From the NCBI RefSeq assembly GCF_002095485.1, contig NZ_MLFS01000027.1:1-55848 (forward strand): a stretch of 55,848 bases of DNA, read 5' to 3'. The notes beneath the pieces were generated by a model. It was given only the letters and a program-made list of their open reading frames with translations. It did not search any database and had not been told where the DNA came from. A program made the translations under genes and the position numbers. Positions 42,101 through 49,454 of this stretch are shown piece by piece; positions within the stretch are counted from its first letter, which is position 1; each line of letters starts with the position of its first letter. The DNA comes from Pantoea wallisii. Lineage in GTDB: Bacteria > Pseudomonadota > Gammaproteobacteria > Enterobacterales > Enterobacteriaceae.

Positions 42101-42614
42101 TGGTAAAGTAATCGTCGCGGCGGGGCTGGTGATTGCCGCCCGCGTGATGGTCACCAAGCGCGGCAACCGAATTGGTATTTGTACTCTCGACGACCGCTCT
42201 GGTCGTTTAGAAGTGATGTTATTTACCGATGCGTTAGATAAATACCAGCAGTTGCTGGAGAAGGACCGTATCCTGATCGTCAGTGGACAGGTCAGCTTTG
42301 ATGACTTTAGCGGTGGACTTAAAATGACCGCCCGTGAAGTTATGGACATCGACGAAGCGCGGGAAAAATACGCGCGTGGACTTGCTATCTCGCTGACGGA
42401 CAGGCAAATTGATGACCAGCTTTTAAACCGTCTCCGCCAGTCTCTGGAGCCTCACCGCTCCGGGACGATTCCGGTGCATCTCTATTACCAGAGAGCAGAT
42501 GCGCGGGCGAAGCTGCGTTTCGGTGCAGCGTGGCGTATTTCGCCCAGCGATCGTTTACTTAACGATTTGCGGTCGTTAGTAGGGTCGGAGCAGGTGGAAC
42601 TGGAGTTTGACTAA
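39132..42614 (+). CDS. dnaE: DNA polymerase III alpha subunit
   Basis: DnaE is the replicative polymerase catalytic subunit. The 1160-residue product equals E. coli DnaE. It has an N-terminal PHP domain ([16 protein letters not shown]), the palm domain with catalytic aspartates Asp401 and Asp403 (MPDFDVDF) and [17 protein letters not shown] helix-hairpin-helix region, an OB-fold (about residues 1000-1075) and the C-terminal beta- and tau-binding part (a QADMFGVL clamp motif near residue 920) follow. It is intact, and sits between rnhB and accA as in E. coli. Confidence 0.99.
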   Translation: MAEPRFIHLRVHSDYSMVDGLAKTGPLVKKAAALGMPAIAITDYINLCGLVRFYGSAHSAGIKPIVGADFHVASELMGDELTQLTVLAANNTGYQNLTLLISRAYQRGYGIAGPIIDRDWLAELGEGLILLSGGRRGDVGRSLLRGNSALVAQCLSFYQQHFPNRYYLELTRTGRADEEAYLHAAVELAIAEGVPVVATNEVCFLNEEDFDAHEIRVAIHDGYTLDDPKRPRNYSPQQYMRSEEEMCELFSDIPEALANSVEIAKRCNVTVRLGEYFLPQFPTGEMTTEDFLVMKSREGLEERLAFLFPDAEERAQKRPEYDERLEIELNVINQMGFPGYFLIVMEFIQWSKDNGIPVGPGRGSGAGSLVAYALKITDLDPLEFDLLFERFLNPERVSMPDFDVDFCMEKRDQVIDHVAEMYGREAVSQIITFGTMAAKAVIRDVGRVLGHPYGFVDRISKLIPPDPGMTLEKAFQAEPQLPEIYEADEEVKALIDMARKLEGVTRNAGKHAGGVVIAPTKITDFAPLYCDENGQFPVTQFDKNDVEYAGLVKFDFLGLRTLTIIDWALKMINPRREKQGLPPIDIAAIPLDDKKSFDMLQRSETTAVFQLESRGMKDLIKRLKPDCFEDMIALVALFRPGPLQSGMVDNFIDRKHGREEISYPDIQWQHETLKPVLEPTYGIILYQEQVMQIAQVLSGYTLGGADMLRRAMGKKKPEEMAKQRSVFKDGAEQMGVDGELSMKIFDLVEKFAGYGFNKSHSAAYALVSYQTLWLKAHYPAEFMAAVMTADMDNTEKVVGLVDECWRMGLKVLPPDINSGLYPFHVNDEGEIVYGIGAIKGVGEGPIEAILEARNQGGYFKELFDLCARTDTKKINRRVMEKLIMSGAFDRLGPHRAALMSALGDALKAADQHAKAEAIGQADMFGVLADEPEQVENSYASVTPWPEQVQLDGERETLGLYLTGHPINQYLKEIDRYVGGMRLKDMHPTERGKVIVAAGLVIAARVMVTKRGNRIGICTLDDRSGRLEVMLFTDALDKYQQLLEKDRILIVSGQVSFDDFSGGLKMTAREVMDIDEAREKYARGLAISLTDRQIDDQLLNRLRQSLEPHRSGTIPVHLYYQRADARAKLRFGAAWRISPSDRLLNDLRSLVGSEQVELEFD

Positions 42615-42626
42615 AACAGGAACATT

Positions 42627-43586
42627 ATGAGTCTTAATTACCTGGATTTTGAGCAGCCAATCGCAGAACTGGAAGCGAAGATCGATTCGCTGAAATCGAT
42701 TGGTCGTTCGGATGAAAAACACGATATTAATCTGGATGAAGAAGTGCAGCGTCTGCGCGAGAAAAGCGTCGAGCTGACCCGTAAGATCTTCTCCGATTTG
42801 GGTGCATGGCAGGTTGCGCAGCTGGCGCGCCATCCGTTGCGTCCTTACACGCTGGATTATGTCCGTAACGCGTTTGATGACTTTGACGAGCTGGCGGGCG
42901 ATCGCGCTTACGCGGATGACAAAGCCATTGTCGGCGGCATTGCCCGTTTAGACGGGCGCCCGGTGATGATCATTGGTCATCAGAAAGGCCGCGAAACCAA
43001 AGAGAAAATCCGCCGCAACTTCGGTATGCCTGCACCAGAAGGCTATCGTAAAGCGCTACGTCTGATGGAGATGGCAGAGCGCTTCAAAATGCCTCTGATT
43101 ACCTTCATCGATACGCCTGGTGCTTATCCGGGCGTGGGTGCAGAAGAGCGTGGCCAGTCAGAAGCGATTGCACGTAACCTGCGCGAGATGTCCGGGCTGA
43201 AGATTCCGGTGATTTGTACCGTGATCGGTGAGGGCGGCTCCGGTGGCGCGCTGGCTATCGGCGTTGGCGATAAAGTGAATATGTTGCAGTACAGCACCTA
43301 TTCGGTGATTTCACCGGAAGGCTGTGCGTCGATTCTGTGGAAAAGCGCCGATAAGGCGCCGCTGGCTGCCGAAGCGATGGGCATCACAGCCGATCGTCTG
43401 AAAGAGCTGAAGCTGATCGATTCGATCATTCCTGAACCTTTGGGCGGCGCGCATCGTCACCCGGTGGATATGGCTGCGGCGCTGAAACAGCAGCTGCTGG
43501 CGGATCTGGCCGATCTCGATGTGCTGAACACCGAAGAGCTGCTCAACCGCCGCTATCAGCGTTTGATGAGCTACGGCTACGCGTAA
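42627..43586 (+). CDS. accA: Acetyl-CoA carboxylase carboxyltransferase subunit alpha
   Basis: AccA with AccD transfers the carboxyl group from biotin carrier protein to acetyl-CoA, giving malonyl-CoA for fatty acids. The 319-residue product equals E. coli AccA, starting [20 protein letters not shown] and carrying [41 protein letters not shown] and [17 protein letters not shown] terminator follows. accD is not in the window. Confidence 0.99.
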   Translation: MSLNYLDFEQPIAELEAKIDSLKSIGRSDEKHDINLDEEVQRLREKSVELTRKIFSDLGAWQVAQLARHPLRPYTLDYVRNAFDDFDELAGDRAYADDKAIVGGIARLDGRPVMIIGHQKGRETKEKIRRNFGMPAPEGYRKALRLMEMAERFKMPLITFIDTPGAYPGVGAEERGQSEAIARNLREMSGLKIPVICTVIGEGGSGGALAIGVGDKVNMLQYSTYSVISPEGCASILWKSADKAPLAAEAMGITADRLKELKLIDSIIPEPLGGAHRHPVDMAAALKQQLLADLADLDVLNTEELLNRRYQRLMSYGYA

Positions 43587-43607
43587 ATACGTTGGCTGGT
43601 ATAAGAA

Positions 43608-43631
43608 AGCGGACTCCGGTCCGCTTTTTTT
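43608..43631 (+). terminator. Terminator of accA
   Basis: AGCGGAC (43608-43614) and GTCCGCT (43619-43625) form the stem around TCCG, followed by a run of T. Confidence 0.9.
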
Positions 43632-43677
43632 ATGCCTGTTTTCTGCTGTGGGATCACCGCGCTGTTAATCTGCGTAG

Positions 43678-43697
43678 GGTGGCCATTTATGGCCACC
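43678..43697. repeat. Palindrome in the accA-ldcC gap
   Basis: GGTGGCCAT-TT-ATGGCCACC is a perfect 9-base inverted repeat with a two-base centre, preceded by GCGTAGG. It resembles short dispersed palindromes common in intergenic regions of plant-associated Enterobacterales (from memory). Confidence 0.7.
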
Positions 43698-43731
43698 TGG
43701 TTCGCGGGCGTCGCTGCAGGTTAGGGTGTCT

Positions 43732-43838
43732 GGTCCGGACAAGGCCAGCCCGATCGCAAAGACACAACGCATCCCTGCAGATCGGCCGGGCCATCCCTGG
43801 CCCGGACGCTTTGCTCTTCGGGCTGGCCTGGTCCGGCC
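43732..43838. repeat. Nested long inverted repeat in the accA-ldcC gap
   Basis: The left arm (43732-43761) and right arm (43809-43838) are complementary over about 27 of 30 positions with small bulges: CTTTGC, CGGGCTGGCC and TCCGG blocks pair. The 47-base centre holds a second perfect stem, CCGGGCCA (43786-43793) with TGGCCCGG (43798-43805) around TCCC. As RNA or cruciform DNA this would be a large branched hairpin. No open frame in it resembles a protein. Confidence 0.75.
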
Positions 43839-43841
43839 CCA

Positions 43842-43883
43842 CAGCGTTCTGCGTCGCAGTTGCCCCGCAGCGTTCTGCGTCGC
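43842..43883 (+). repeat. Tandem direct repeat, two copies
   Basis: CAGCGTTCTGCGTCGC occurs at 43842-43857 and 43868-43883, a 26-base period that also includes the preceding CCCC. The copies follow directly after the nested inverted repeat. Confidence 0.8.
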
Positions 43884-43909
43884 GACAGGCGAGTGCAATT
43901 AATTGTTGC

Positions 43910-43927
43910 GGCGCGATTAATCGCGCC
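43910..43927. repeat. Perfect 18-base palindrome
   Basis: GGCGCGATTAATCGCGCC is fully self-complementary. It lies 87 bases before the ldcC start codon and could be an operator or a dispersed repeat unit. The rest of the 428-base accA-ldcC gap holds no gene that I recognise. Confidence 0.75.
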
Positions 43928-44014
43928 AGACCTATTCAGCCCCGCTTTCCGGAACATTCACCCGCCACTTTTCGCTATCCTTATTCAGTGCCACAACACC
44001 ACAGGAGGTGAGCA

Positions 44015-46165
44015 TTGAATATTATTGCGATCATGGGACCGCACGGCGCGTTCTACAAAGATGAACCGATTCGCGAGCTGGATGCAGCGCTTAAGCTTCA
44101 GGGTTTTCAAACCGTCTATCCCAGCAACGCCAGCGACCTGCTGAAACTGATCGAACACAATCCGCGCATCTGCGGCGTCGTCTTTGACTGGGATGAATAC
44201 AGTCTGGCGCTGTGCAGCGATATCAATCAGCTTAACGAATCCCTGCCGCTGTACGCTTTCATTAACACGCACTCCCAGATGGATGTCAGCATTAATGAGA
44301 TGCGCATGGCGCTGCAGTTCTTTGAATATGCGCTTAATGCTGCCGATGACATCGCGCTGCACATCCGGCAATACACCGATGAGTACATCGATAAAATTAT
44401 GCCGCCGCTGACTAAAGCGCTGTTCACGTACGTCAAAGAGGGCAAGTACACCTTCTGTACGCCGGGCCATATGGGCGGCACCGCGTTTCAAAAAAGCCCG
44501 GTCGGCAGCCTGTTTTATGATTTTTTCGGCGCGAACACGTTAAAGGCGGATGTCTCAATATCGGTGACTGAACTCGGCTCGCTACTGGATCACACCGGCC
44601 CGCATTTAGAGGCGGAGGAGTATGTGGCGCGCACCTTTGGTGCCGAACAGAGCTATATGGTGACCAACGGTACCTCAACCTCCAATAAAATCGTGGGGAT
44701 GTACGCGGCGCCTGCGGGCAGCACGGTACTGATTGACCGCAACTGCCATAAGTCGCTGACGCACCTGCTGATGATGAGCGACATTATCCCGATTTGGCTC
44801 AAGCCAACGCGCAACGCGCTGGGAATTTTAGGCGGCATTCCGCAGCGTGAATTTACCCGCGACAACATCCAATACAAAGTGGATAACACGCCGCGCGCCA
44901 GCTGGCCGGTGCATGCGGTGATCACGAACTCTACCTATGACGGCCTGCTGTATAACACCCAATACATCAAACAAACGCTGGAGGTGCCGTCGATCCACTT
45001 TGACTCCGCCTGGGTGCCGTACACCAACTTTCACCCGATTTACGCCGGCAAAAGCGGCATGAGCGGTGAGCGGATTCCCGGCAAAGTGATTTATGAAACC
45101 CAGTCAACGCACAAACTGCTGGCAGCGTTTTCTCAGGCCTCGCTGATTCATATCAAGGGGGATTACGATCACGACACCTTCAACGAAGCGTACATGATGC
45201 ACACCACCACCTCACCGAGCTATGCGATCGTCTCCTCAATTGAAACGGCGGCGGCGATGCTGCGCGGTAATCCGGGCAAAAGGCTGATTAATCGCTCGGT
45301 GGAGCGGGCGCTGCATTTCCGGCGCGAAATACAGCGGCTGCGTGAAGAGTCAGATGGCTGGTTCTTTGATATCTGGCAGCCTGAACAGGTTGATGAAGCA
45401 GAGTGCTGGGCAATCCAGCCGGGTGACGAGGCGTGGCACGGCTTTACCCTGGCGGATCGCGATCACATGTATCTCGATCCGATCAAAGTCACTATTCTGA
45501 CGCCGGGCATGAGCGAGTTGGGTGAGATGGCGGAAGAGGGGATCCCGGCGGCGCTGGTGGCAAAATTCCTTGATCAGCGCGGCATCGTAGTAGAGAAAAC
45601 CGGACCGTACAATCTGCTGTTCCTGTTCAGTATCGGCATTGATAAAACCAAAGCGATGAGCGTACTGCGCGGCCTGACGGAGTTCAAACGCGCTTACGAT
45701 CTCAACCTGCGGGTGAAAAATATGCTGCCGGATCTTTATGCCGAAGATCCGGATTTCTATCGCAATATGCGTATCCAGACGCTGGCGCAGGGTATCCATC
45801 AGCTGATCCTGCAACACGATCTGCCGCGCCTGATGCTCAAAGCCTTTGACGTGCTGCCTGAGATGAAAATGACGCCGCACCAGGCGTTTCAGCGCCAGGT
45901 TAAGGGGCAGGTGGAGACTGTGGATATCCGTGAGCTGGTGGGGCGCATCTCTGCCAACATGATTCTGCCCTATCCGCCAGGCGTGCCGCTGGTGATGCCC
46001 GGTGAGATGATCACGGAGCAGAGTCGCGCGGTACTCGATTTCCTGCTGATGCTCTGCACCATCGGACGGCACTATCCCGGCTTCGAGACGGATATTCACG
46101 GCGCCACCTTAACCGAAGATGGACGCTATCTGGTGCGCGTGCTACGTGAGGATAACCCACGTTAA
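44015..46165 (+). CDS. ldcC: Lysine decarboxylase LdcC, constitutive type
   Basis: This PLP-dependent enzyme decarboxylates lysine to cadaverine in the cytoplasm. The 716-residue product (E. coli LdcC 713) has an N-terminal wing domain of response-regulator fold, the aspartate aminotransferase-fold core with the PLP lysine Lys367 (TQSTHKLLAAFSQ), the NTSTYDGLLYN and HFDSAWVPYTNFHPIY motifs, and a C-terminal domain. Position after accA and before yaeR identifies LdcC rather than CadA. The start is TTG after a strong AGGAGGTGA site; the protein sequence begins NIIAIMGPHG as in the family. No regulator is adjacent. Confidence 0.96.
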   Translation: MNIIAIMGPHGAFYKDEPIRELDAALKLQGFQTVYPSNASDLLKLIEHNPRICGVVFDWDEYSLALCSDINQLNESLPLYAFINTHSQMDVSINEMRMALQFFEYALNAADDIALHIRQYTDEYIDKIMPPLTKALFTYVKEGKYTFCTPGHMGGTAFQKSPVGSLFYDFFGANTLKADVSISVTELGSLLDHTGPHLEAEEYVARTFGAEQSYMVTNGTSTSNKIVGMYAAPAGSTVLIDRNCHKSLTHLLMMSDIIPIWLKPTRNALGILGGIPQREFTRDNIQYKVDNTPRASWPVHAVITNSTYDGLLYNTQYIKQTLEVPSIHFDSAWVPYTNFHPIYAGKSGMSGERIPGKVIYETQSTHKLLAAFSQASLIHIKGDYDHDTFNEAYMMHTTTSPSYAIVSSIETAAAMLRGNPGKRLINRSVERALHFRREIQRLREESDGWFFDIWQPEQVDEAECWAIQPGDEAWHGFTLADRDHMYLDPIKVTILTPGMSELGEMAEEGIPAALVAKFLDQRGIVVEKTGPYNLLFLFSIGIDKTKAMSVLRGLTEFKRAYDLNLRVKNMLPDLYAEDPDFYRNMRIQTLAQGIHQLILQHDLPRLMLKAFDVLPEMKMTPHQAFQRQVKGQVETVDIRELVGRISANMILPYPPGVPLVMPGEMITEQSRAVLDFLLMLCTIGRHYPGFETDIHGATLTEDGRYLVRVLREDNPR

Positions 46166-46212
46166 GTTCGGATAAATGCCTCTTTTCAGCATGGCACAGG
46201 GCACGTAGGCTA

Positions 46213-46240
46213 AGCGGCTCAGAATCATACCGGAGCCGCT
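46213..46240 (+). promoter_or_regulatory. Hairpin covering the yaeR ribosome binding site
   Basis: AGCGGCTC (46213-46220) pairs perfectly with GAGCCGCT (46233-46240), which ends at the base before the yaeR ATG. The only ribosome site, GGAG, lies partly within the right arm. Folding would hide it and could control translation. Confidence 0.6.
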
Positions 46241-46630
46241 ATGCTGCAGATAAAACAGATCCACCACATCGCCATTATTGCCACCGATTATCAGCGCAGT
46301 AAGGCGTTTTATTGTGACGTATTGGGCTTTGAGTTACTGGGTGAGTACTACCGTGCCGAACGCGATTCATGGAAAGGGGATCTTGGCCTGAAGGGTGTCT
46401 ATACCATTGAGCTGTTCTCGTTCCCTTCACCGCCGCCGCGCGTCAGCGGGCCGGAAGCCTGCGGCCTGCGCCATCTGGCGTTCTGCGTAGAGGATGTGGA
46501 ACAGTCGGTTGCTGCGCTGGCGGACAAGGGCGTCGTGTGCGAGCCCATTCGCATTGACGCGCTGACCGGCAAAGCCTGTACCTTCTTCCCCGATCCGGAC
46601 GGTTTGCCGCTGGAGCTCTATCAGGCGTAA
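46241..46630 (+). CDS. yaeR: VOC family (glyoxalase-like) protein YaeR
   Basis: A small metal-binding protein of the vicinal oxygen chelate superfamily with unknown substrate. The 129-residue product equals E. coli YaeR, beginning MLQIKQIHHIAIIATDYQRSKAFYCDVLGFEL. Likely metal ligands are His9 or His10 in the first strand, Glu52-type residues in YTIELFSFP, the His in GLRHLAFCVEDV and the terminal Glu in LPLELYQA. It lies between ldcC and tilS as in E. coli. A hairpin covers its ribosome site. Confidence 0.95.
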   Translation: MLQIKQIHHIAIIATDYQRSKAFYCDVLGFELLGEYYRAERDSWKGDLGLKGVYTIELFSFPSPPPRVSGPEACGLRHLAFCVEDVEQSVAALADKGVVCEPIRIDALTGKACTFFPDPDGLPLELYQA

Positions 46631-46684
46631 AATAGCGCCCGCTGCGGGCCGCAATCAGGCGGCTCGCTCTGACGGAACGCGCGC

Positions 46685-47983
46685 ATGTCTCTTCCTTCTC
46701 TTACTGCCCAACTGCAACCCGACGGCTGTTATGCCGTGGCGTTCAGCGGCGGGCTGGACTCTACCGTACTGCTGCATCAACTGGTGTGCTGGCAACAGCA
46801 GCACCCGCAGCTGCGCGTGCGTGCGTTGCATGTACATCATGGCCTGAGCCCCAATGCCGACAGCTGGGCGGAGCACGCTCTTCGCATCTGCCAGCAGTGG
46901 CAGATTCCCTGTGCGGTGTTGCGTGTGCAGGTAGATAGCCGTGACAGCGGTATCGAAGCGGCAGCGCGGACCGTACGTTATCAGGCGCTGTTTGCTGATC
47001 TGCAGCCCGGTGAGCAGCTGCTGACGGCTCAGCATCTCGACGATCAGTGTGAAACCCTGTTGCTGGCGTTGAAGCGCGGCAGCGGTCCGGCCGGGCTGGC
47101 GTCGATGCCGGCGCAGCGTCAGTACGGTGCGCATCAGCATCTGCGTCCGCTGTTGTCGGTCAGCCGCCAGCAGCTGGAGAGCTATGCGATGCAACATCAG
47201 CTCAGCTGGATTGAGGACGAAAGCAATGCCGATGTCCGCTACGATCGTAACTTTCTGCGCCAGCAGATTTTGCCGCTGCTACAGGCGCGCTGGCCGCACT
47301 TCAGCGCTGCCGCTGCGCGCAGTGCCGCGCTGTGCGGTGAGCAGGAGCAACTGCTTGATGAACTGCTGGCGGAGCAGCTGGCACAGCTCACCGATCAGCA
47401 GGGCGCGCTGCATTTCCCGCCGCTGTTGGCCATGAGTGAAGCGCGACGTCACGCGCTGCTGCGCCGCTGGATTACCCGCCAGGGCGGTGCCATGCCGTCA
47501 CGTGAGGCGCTCAGGCGTATTACCGATGAGGTTATGCACTGCCGGGAGGACGCACAGCCCTGTCTGCGCTTCGGCGCTTTTGTACTCAGGCGCTATCGTG
47601 AGCAGCTTTTCTGGTTGCCGCACCAGACCTCATTACGTCAGCATGCGCTGGTCTGGCATACGCTTAGCCAGCCGCTGTCACTGCCGGATGGGCTGGGAAC
47701 CGTGCAGGCTGATTTCACGACGTGCGCCATGCGGCTGCCGGCAGAGGATGAACAGATCAATGTTCGCTTTCAGGCGCACGGCTATTATCACCTGCAAGGC
47801 CGTGCTGGCGGCCGCGAGATGAAAAAACTGTGGCAGGAGTTAGGCGTTCCGCCGTGGCAGCGTGAACGTATCCCGTTGATTTACTACAACCAGACACTTA
47901 TGGCTGCTCCGGGGCTGTTTATTACCCGAGAAGGCGCAACCCGCGATACAGCGGGCTGGCAGGCGATCTGGTCACAACAATAA
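46685..47983 (+). CDS. tilS: tRNA(Ile)-lysidine synthetase
   Basis: TilS attaches lysine to C34 of the CAU-anticodon tRNA-Ile so that it reads AUA. The 432-residue product equals the E. coli length. It has the PP-loop SGGLDS (residues 21-26), LHVHHGLSPNADSWAEH, TAQHLDDQCETLLLALKRGSG, and C-terminal domains ending VPPWQRERIPLIYYNQTLMAAPGLF. It is intact. The next gene, a cytochrome c, begins 12 bases later and probably shares its transcript. Confidence 0.97.
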   Translation: MSLPSLTAQLQPDGCYAVAFSGGLDSTVLLHQLVCWQQQHPQLRVRALHVHHGLSPNADSWAEHALRICQQWQIPCAVLRVQVDSRDSGIEAAARTVRYQALFADLQPGEQLLTAQHLDDQCETLLLALKRGSGPAGLASMPAQRQYGAHQHLRPLLSVSRQQLESYAMQHQLSWIEDESNADVRYDRNFLRQQILPLLQARWPHFSAAAARSAALCGEQEQLLDELLAEQLAQLTDQQGALHFPPLLAMSEARRHALLRRWITRQGGAMPSREALRRITDEVMHCREDAQPCLRFGAFVLRRYREQLFWLPHQTSLRQHALVWHTLSQPLSLPDGLGTVQADFTTCAMRLPAEDEQINVRFQAHGYYHLQGRAGGREMKKLWQELGVPPWQRERIPLIYYNQTLMAAPGLFITREGATRDTAGWQAIWSQQ

Positions 47984-47994
47984 CAGGAAGAGCA

Positions 47995-48306
47995 ATGATG
48001 AAACACTGGATGGCAGCTGCGTTGCTGGCTGCGACTTTACCGGCCTTTGCAGAGGGCGATGCCAATGCCGGCGCACAGAAAGCGGCGAGCTGTATGGCGT
48101 GTCACGGTGCGGAAGGGAAAAGCGCGGTACCGCTCTATCCGAATCTGGCCGGACAGCATGCGCCGTATTTGCTGCACTCACTGCAGGCTTACAAAAAAGG
48201 GGAGCGCAGCGGCGGACAGGCTGAAGTGATGAAAGCGTTTGTGGCAGGGCTGAGCGATCAGGATATGGAAGATTTGTCGGCGTATTACAGCTCGCTTAAG
48301 CCGTAA
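47995..48306 (+). CDS. Small periplasmic c-type cytochrome (class I, c553-like)
   Basis: The 103-residue product has a signal peptide (MMKHWMAAALLAATLPAFA), then a mature protein of about 84 residues with one haem site CMACH (Cys33, Cys36, His37). Met79 (EVMKAF) is the likely sixth haem ligand, and the product ends in a helix (MEDLSAYYSSLKP). It is a monohaem electron carrier by family; its redox partners cannot be told from the sequence. AGGAAGAGCA before the ATG is a good ribosome site, and the 12-base gap suggests co-transcription with tilS. I do not recall a gene at this place in E. coli K-12, where rof follows tilS. Haem attachment would need the Ccm system elsewhere in the genome. Confidence 0.9.
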   Translation: MMKHWMAAALLAATLPAFAEGDANAGAQKAASCMACHGAEGKSAVPLYPNLAGQHAPYLLHSLQAYKKGERSGGQAEVMKAFVAGLSDQDMEDLSAYYSSLKP

Positions 48307-48345
48307 GCGGGAAGGGCGGGAGAGGTTTCCCGCCCGTGAGAGGGA

Positions 48346-48609
48346 TTACTCGTCTTCGCTGACGATAACCGTACCCAGATCGGGATGGCTGAAGCTGGCG
48401 ATATGGTCAAGCCGCAGTTCGCGGGTTTCTCCGGAGAGATCCACCACCAGATATTCGACGTTTTTACGCGAAACCATATCTACGGCTTTCGCCTTGAGAT
48501 GATCGCCATTTTTCAGTTCCAGCGACAGCGTCCAGTGTTTGGTGCAGGCGAGTTCGAGGTTGTCGTAATCATCGCAATTGATGGGTTTGTAGGCTTCATT
48601 CGTCAACAT
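48346..48609 (-). CDS. rof: Rho-binding antiterminator Rof (YaeO)
   Basis: Rof binds Rho and inhibits its transcription termination in E. coli. The 87-residue product (E. coli 84) shows [12 protein letters not shown], an Sm-like fold pattern, [30 protein letters not shown] and an acidic tail. It starts 14 bases inside the end of yaeP, so translation is coupled. It converges on the cytochrome c gene. Confidence 0.95.
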   Translation of the reverse strand: MLTNEAYKPINCDDYDNLELACTKHWTLSLELKNGDHLKAKAVDMVSRKNVEYLVVDLSGETRELRLDHIASFSHPDLGTVIVSEDE

Positions 48610-48796
48610 AGTCGCTCACCAATAAGTTTGCAGCGGCATACGCTGCTTGTTCCCTGACAGAAGAGTTTAGCGCAGAATTAGCGGCAATATCATTGAGTGC
48701 ATTCAGCGCGCAGCCAATCGCGTCCGGCACATACCCCAGGTCGCCGCTACCGATTTCGGCATACTTCTGGCGAACTAACTCACAATACTTTTGCAC
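48596..48796 (-). CDS. yaeP: Conserved small protein YaeP (UPF0253)
   Basis: A 66-residue protein, the same length as E. coli YaeP, of unknown function. It begins with GTG ([26 protein letters not shown]) behind a very strong ribosome site (GGAGGTGTAA), and ends [16 protein letters not shown]. It overlaps rof by 14 bases, an arrangement conserved in enterobacteria. Confidence 0.93.
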   Translation of the reverse strand: MQKYCELVRQKYAEIGSGDLGYVPDAIGCALNALNDIAANSALNSSVREQAAYAAANLLVSDYVDE

Positions 48797-48899
48797 TTAC
48801 ACCTCCTCAGCAGAGCATTAATACTCTGGTTGATATGCGACTATATCACAGGGTTTTCATGGAAATCAGCCTGGGGGCCGCAGGATGGAGACAAAGAAA

Positions 48900-49016
48900 A
48901 TGAGAAAAGTGACAGCCAGCACTGGACTCAGCAGTTCAGGCTGCGCACAAAAGGTTAAGTTGATGAACAGGTTATTTAACGATACAACGCCGCTGTTAAC
49001 GGCGGGTGACAGATGA
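48900..49016 (+). CDS. Possible small upstream reading frame coupled to arfB
   Basis: ATG at 48900 opens a 38-codon frame ([19 protein letters not shown]...) whose stop overlaps the arfB start as ATGA. Its own ATG overlaps the stop of a 14-codon frame that begins at 48859 ([14 protein letters not shown]). A GGAG lies nine bases before 48900. I do not recognise the peptide. It could be chance in a 216-base gap, or part of translational control of arfB. E. coli has yaeQ at this position, and no trace of it is seen. Confidence 0.25.
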   Translation: MRKVTASTGLSSSGCAQKVKLMNRLFNDTTPLLTAGDR

Positions 49017-49423
49017 TTGTGCTGTCACGTTCGGTTGCACTTCCCGACAATGAGGTAGAGCTTAGTGCCATTCGTGCTCAGGGGGCGGGTGGCCAGCATG
49101 TGAACAAAACCTCTACCGCCATTCACCTGCGCTTCGATATTGCGGCCTCATCGCTGCCCGCTTTTTACAAGGAGCGCCTGCTGGCGGCGAACCATCACCT
49201 TATCACTGCCGATGGCGTGGTGATCATTAAGGCGCAGGAGTACCGCAGCCAGGAGATGAACCGCGAAGCGGCCCTGCAGCGGCTGATAAATCTGATTCAG
49301 GAGTTGACCACACCAGAAAAAGTGCGGCGCGCCACGCGACCTACGCGGGCATCGAAAGAGCGGCGGCTGGAGGGAAAATCACGCCGCAGTAGTGTCAAAG
49401 CTATGCGCGGCAAAGTGCGCTAA
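49013..49423 (+). CDS. arfB: Alternative ribosome-rescue factor ArfB (YaeJ)
   Basis: ArfB is a peptidyl-tRNA hydrolase that frees ribosomes stalled at mRNA 3' ends when tmRNA and ArfA fail. The 136-residue product (E. coli 140) has the catalytic GGQ at residues 26-28 in [19 protein letters not shown]. The basic C-terminal tail ([31 protein letters not shown]) enters the empty mRNA channel. The likely ribosome site GGCGGGTGA is partly paired in a small hairpin (CGCCG with CGGCG, 48989-49004). In E. coli, nlpE lies between arfB and proS; it is missing here. Confidence 0.96.
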   Translation: MIVLSRSVALPDNEVELSAIRAQGAGGQHVNKTSTAIHLRFDIAASSLPAFYKERLLAANHHLITADGVVIIKAQEYRSQEMNREAALQRLINLIQELTTPEKVRRATRPTRASKERRLEGKSRRSSVKAMRGKVR

Positions 49424-49450
49424 AAAAAACGCCTCCGGCTGGAGGCGTTT
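49422..49450 (-). terminator. Bidirectional terminator between arfB and proS
   Basis: AAACGCCTCC (49427-49436) pairs with GGAGGCGTTT (49441-49450) around GGCT. On the minus strand it is followed by a run of T, terminating proS. For arfB on the plus strand the T run is short. Confidence 0.88.
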
Positions 49451-49454
49451 ACGC

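Noticed and set aside
43592..44011. 139-codon open frame in the accA-ldcC gap
   Set aside because: It runs through the accA terminator and all the palindromes and repeats, has no ribosome site, and its composition is that of translated repeats.
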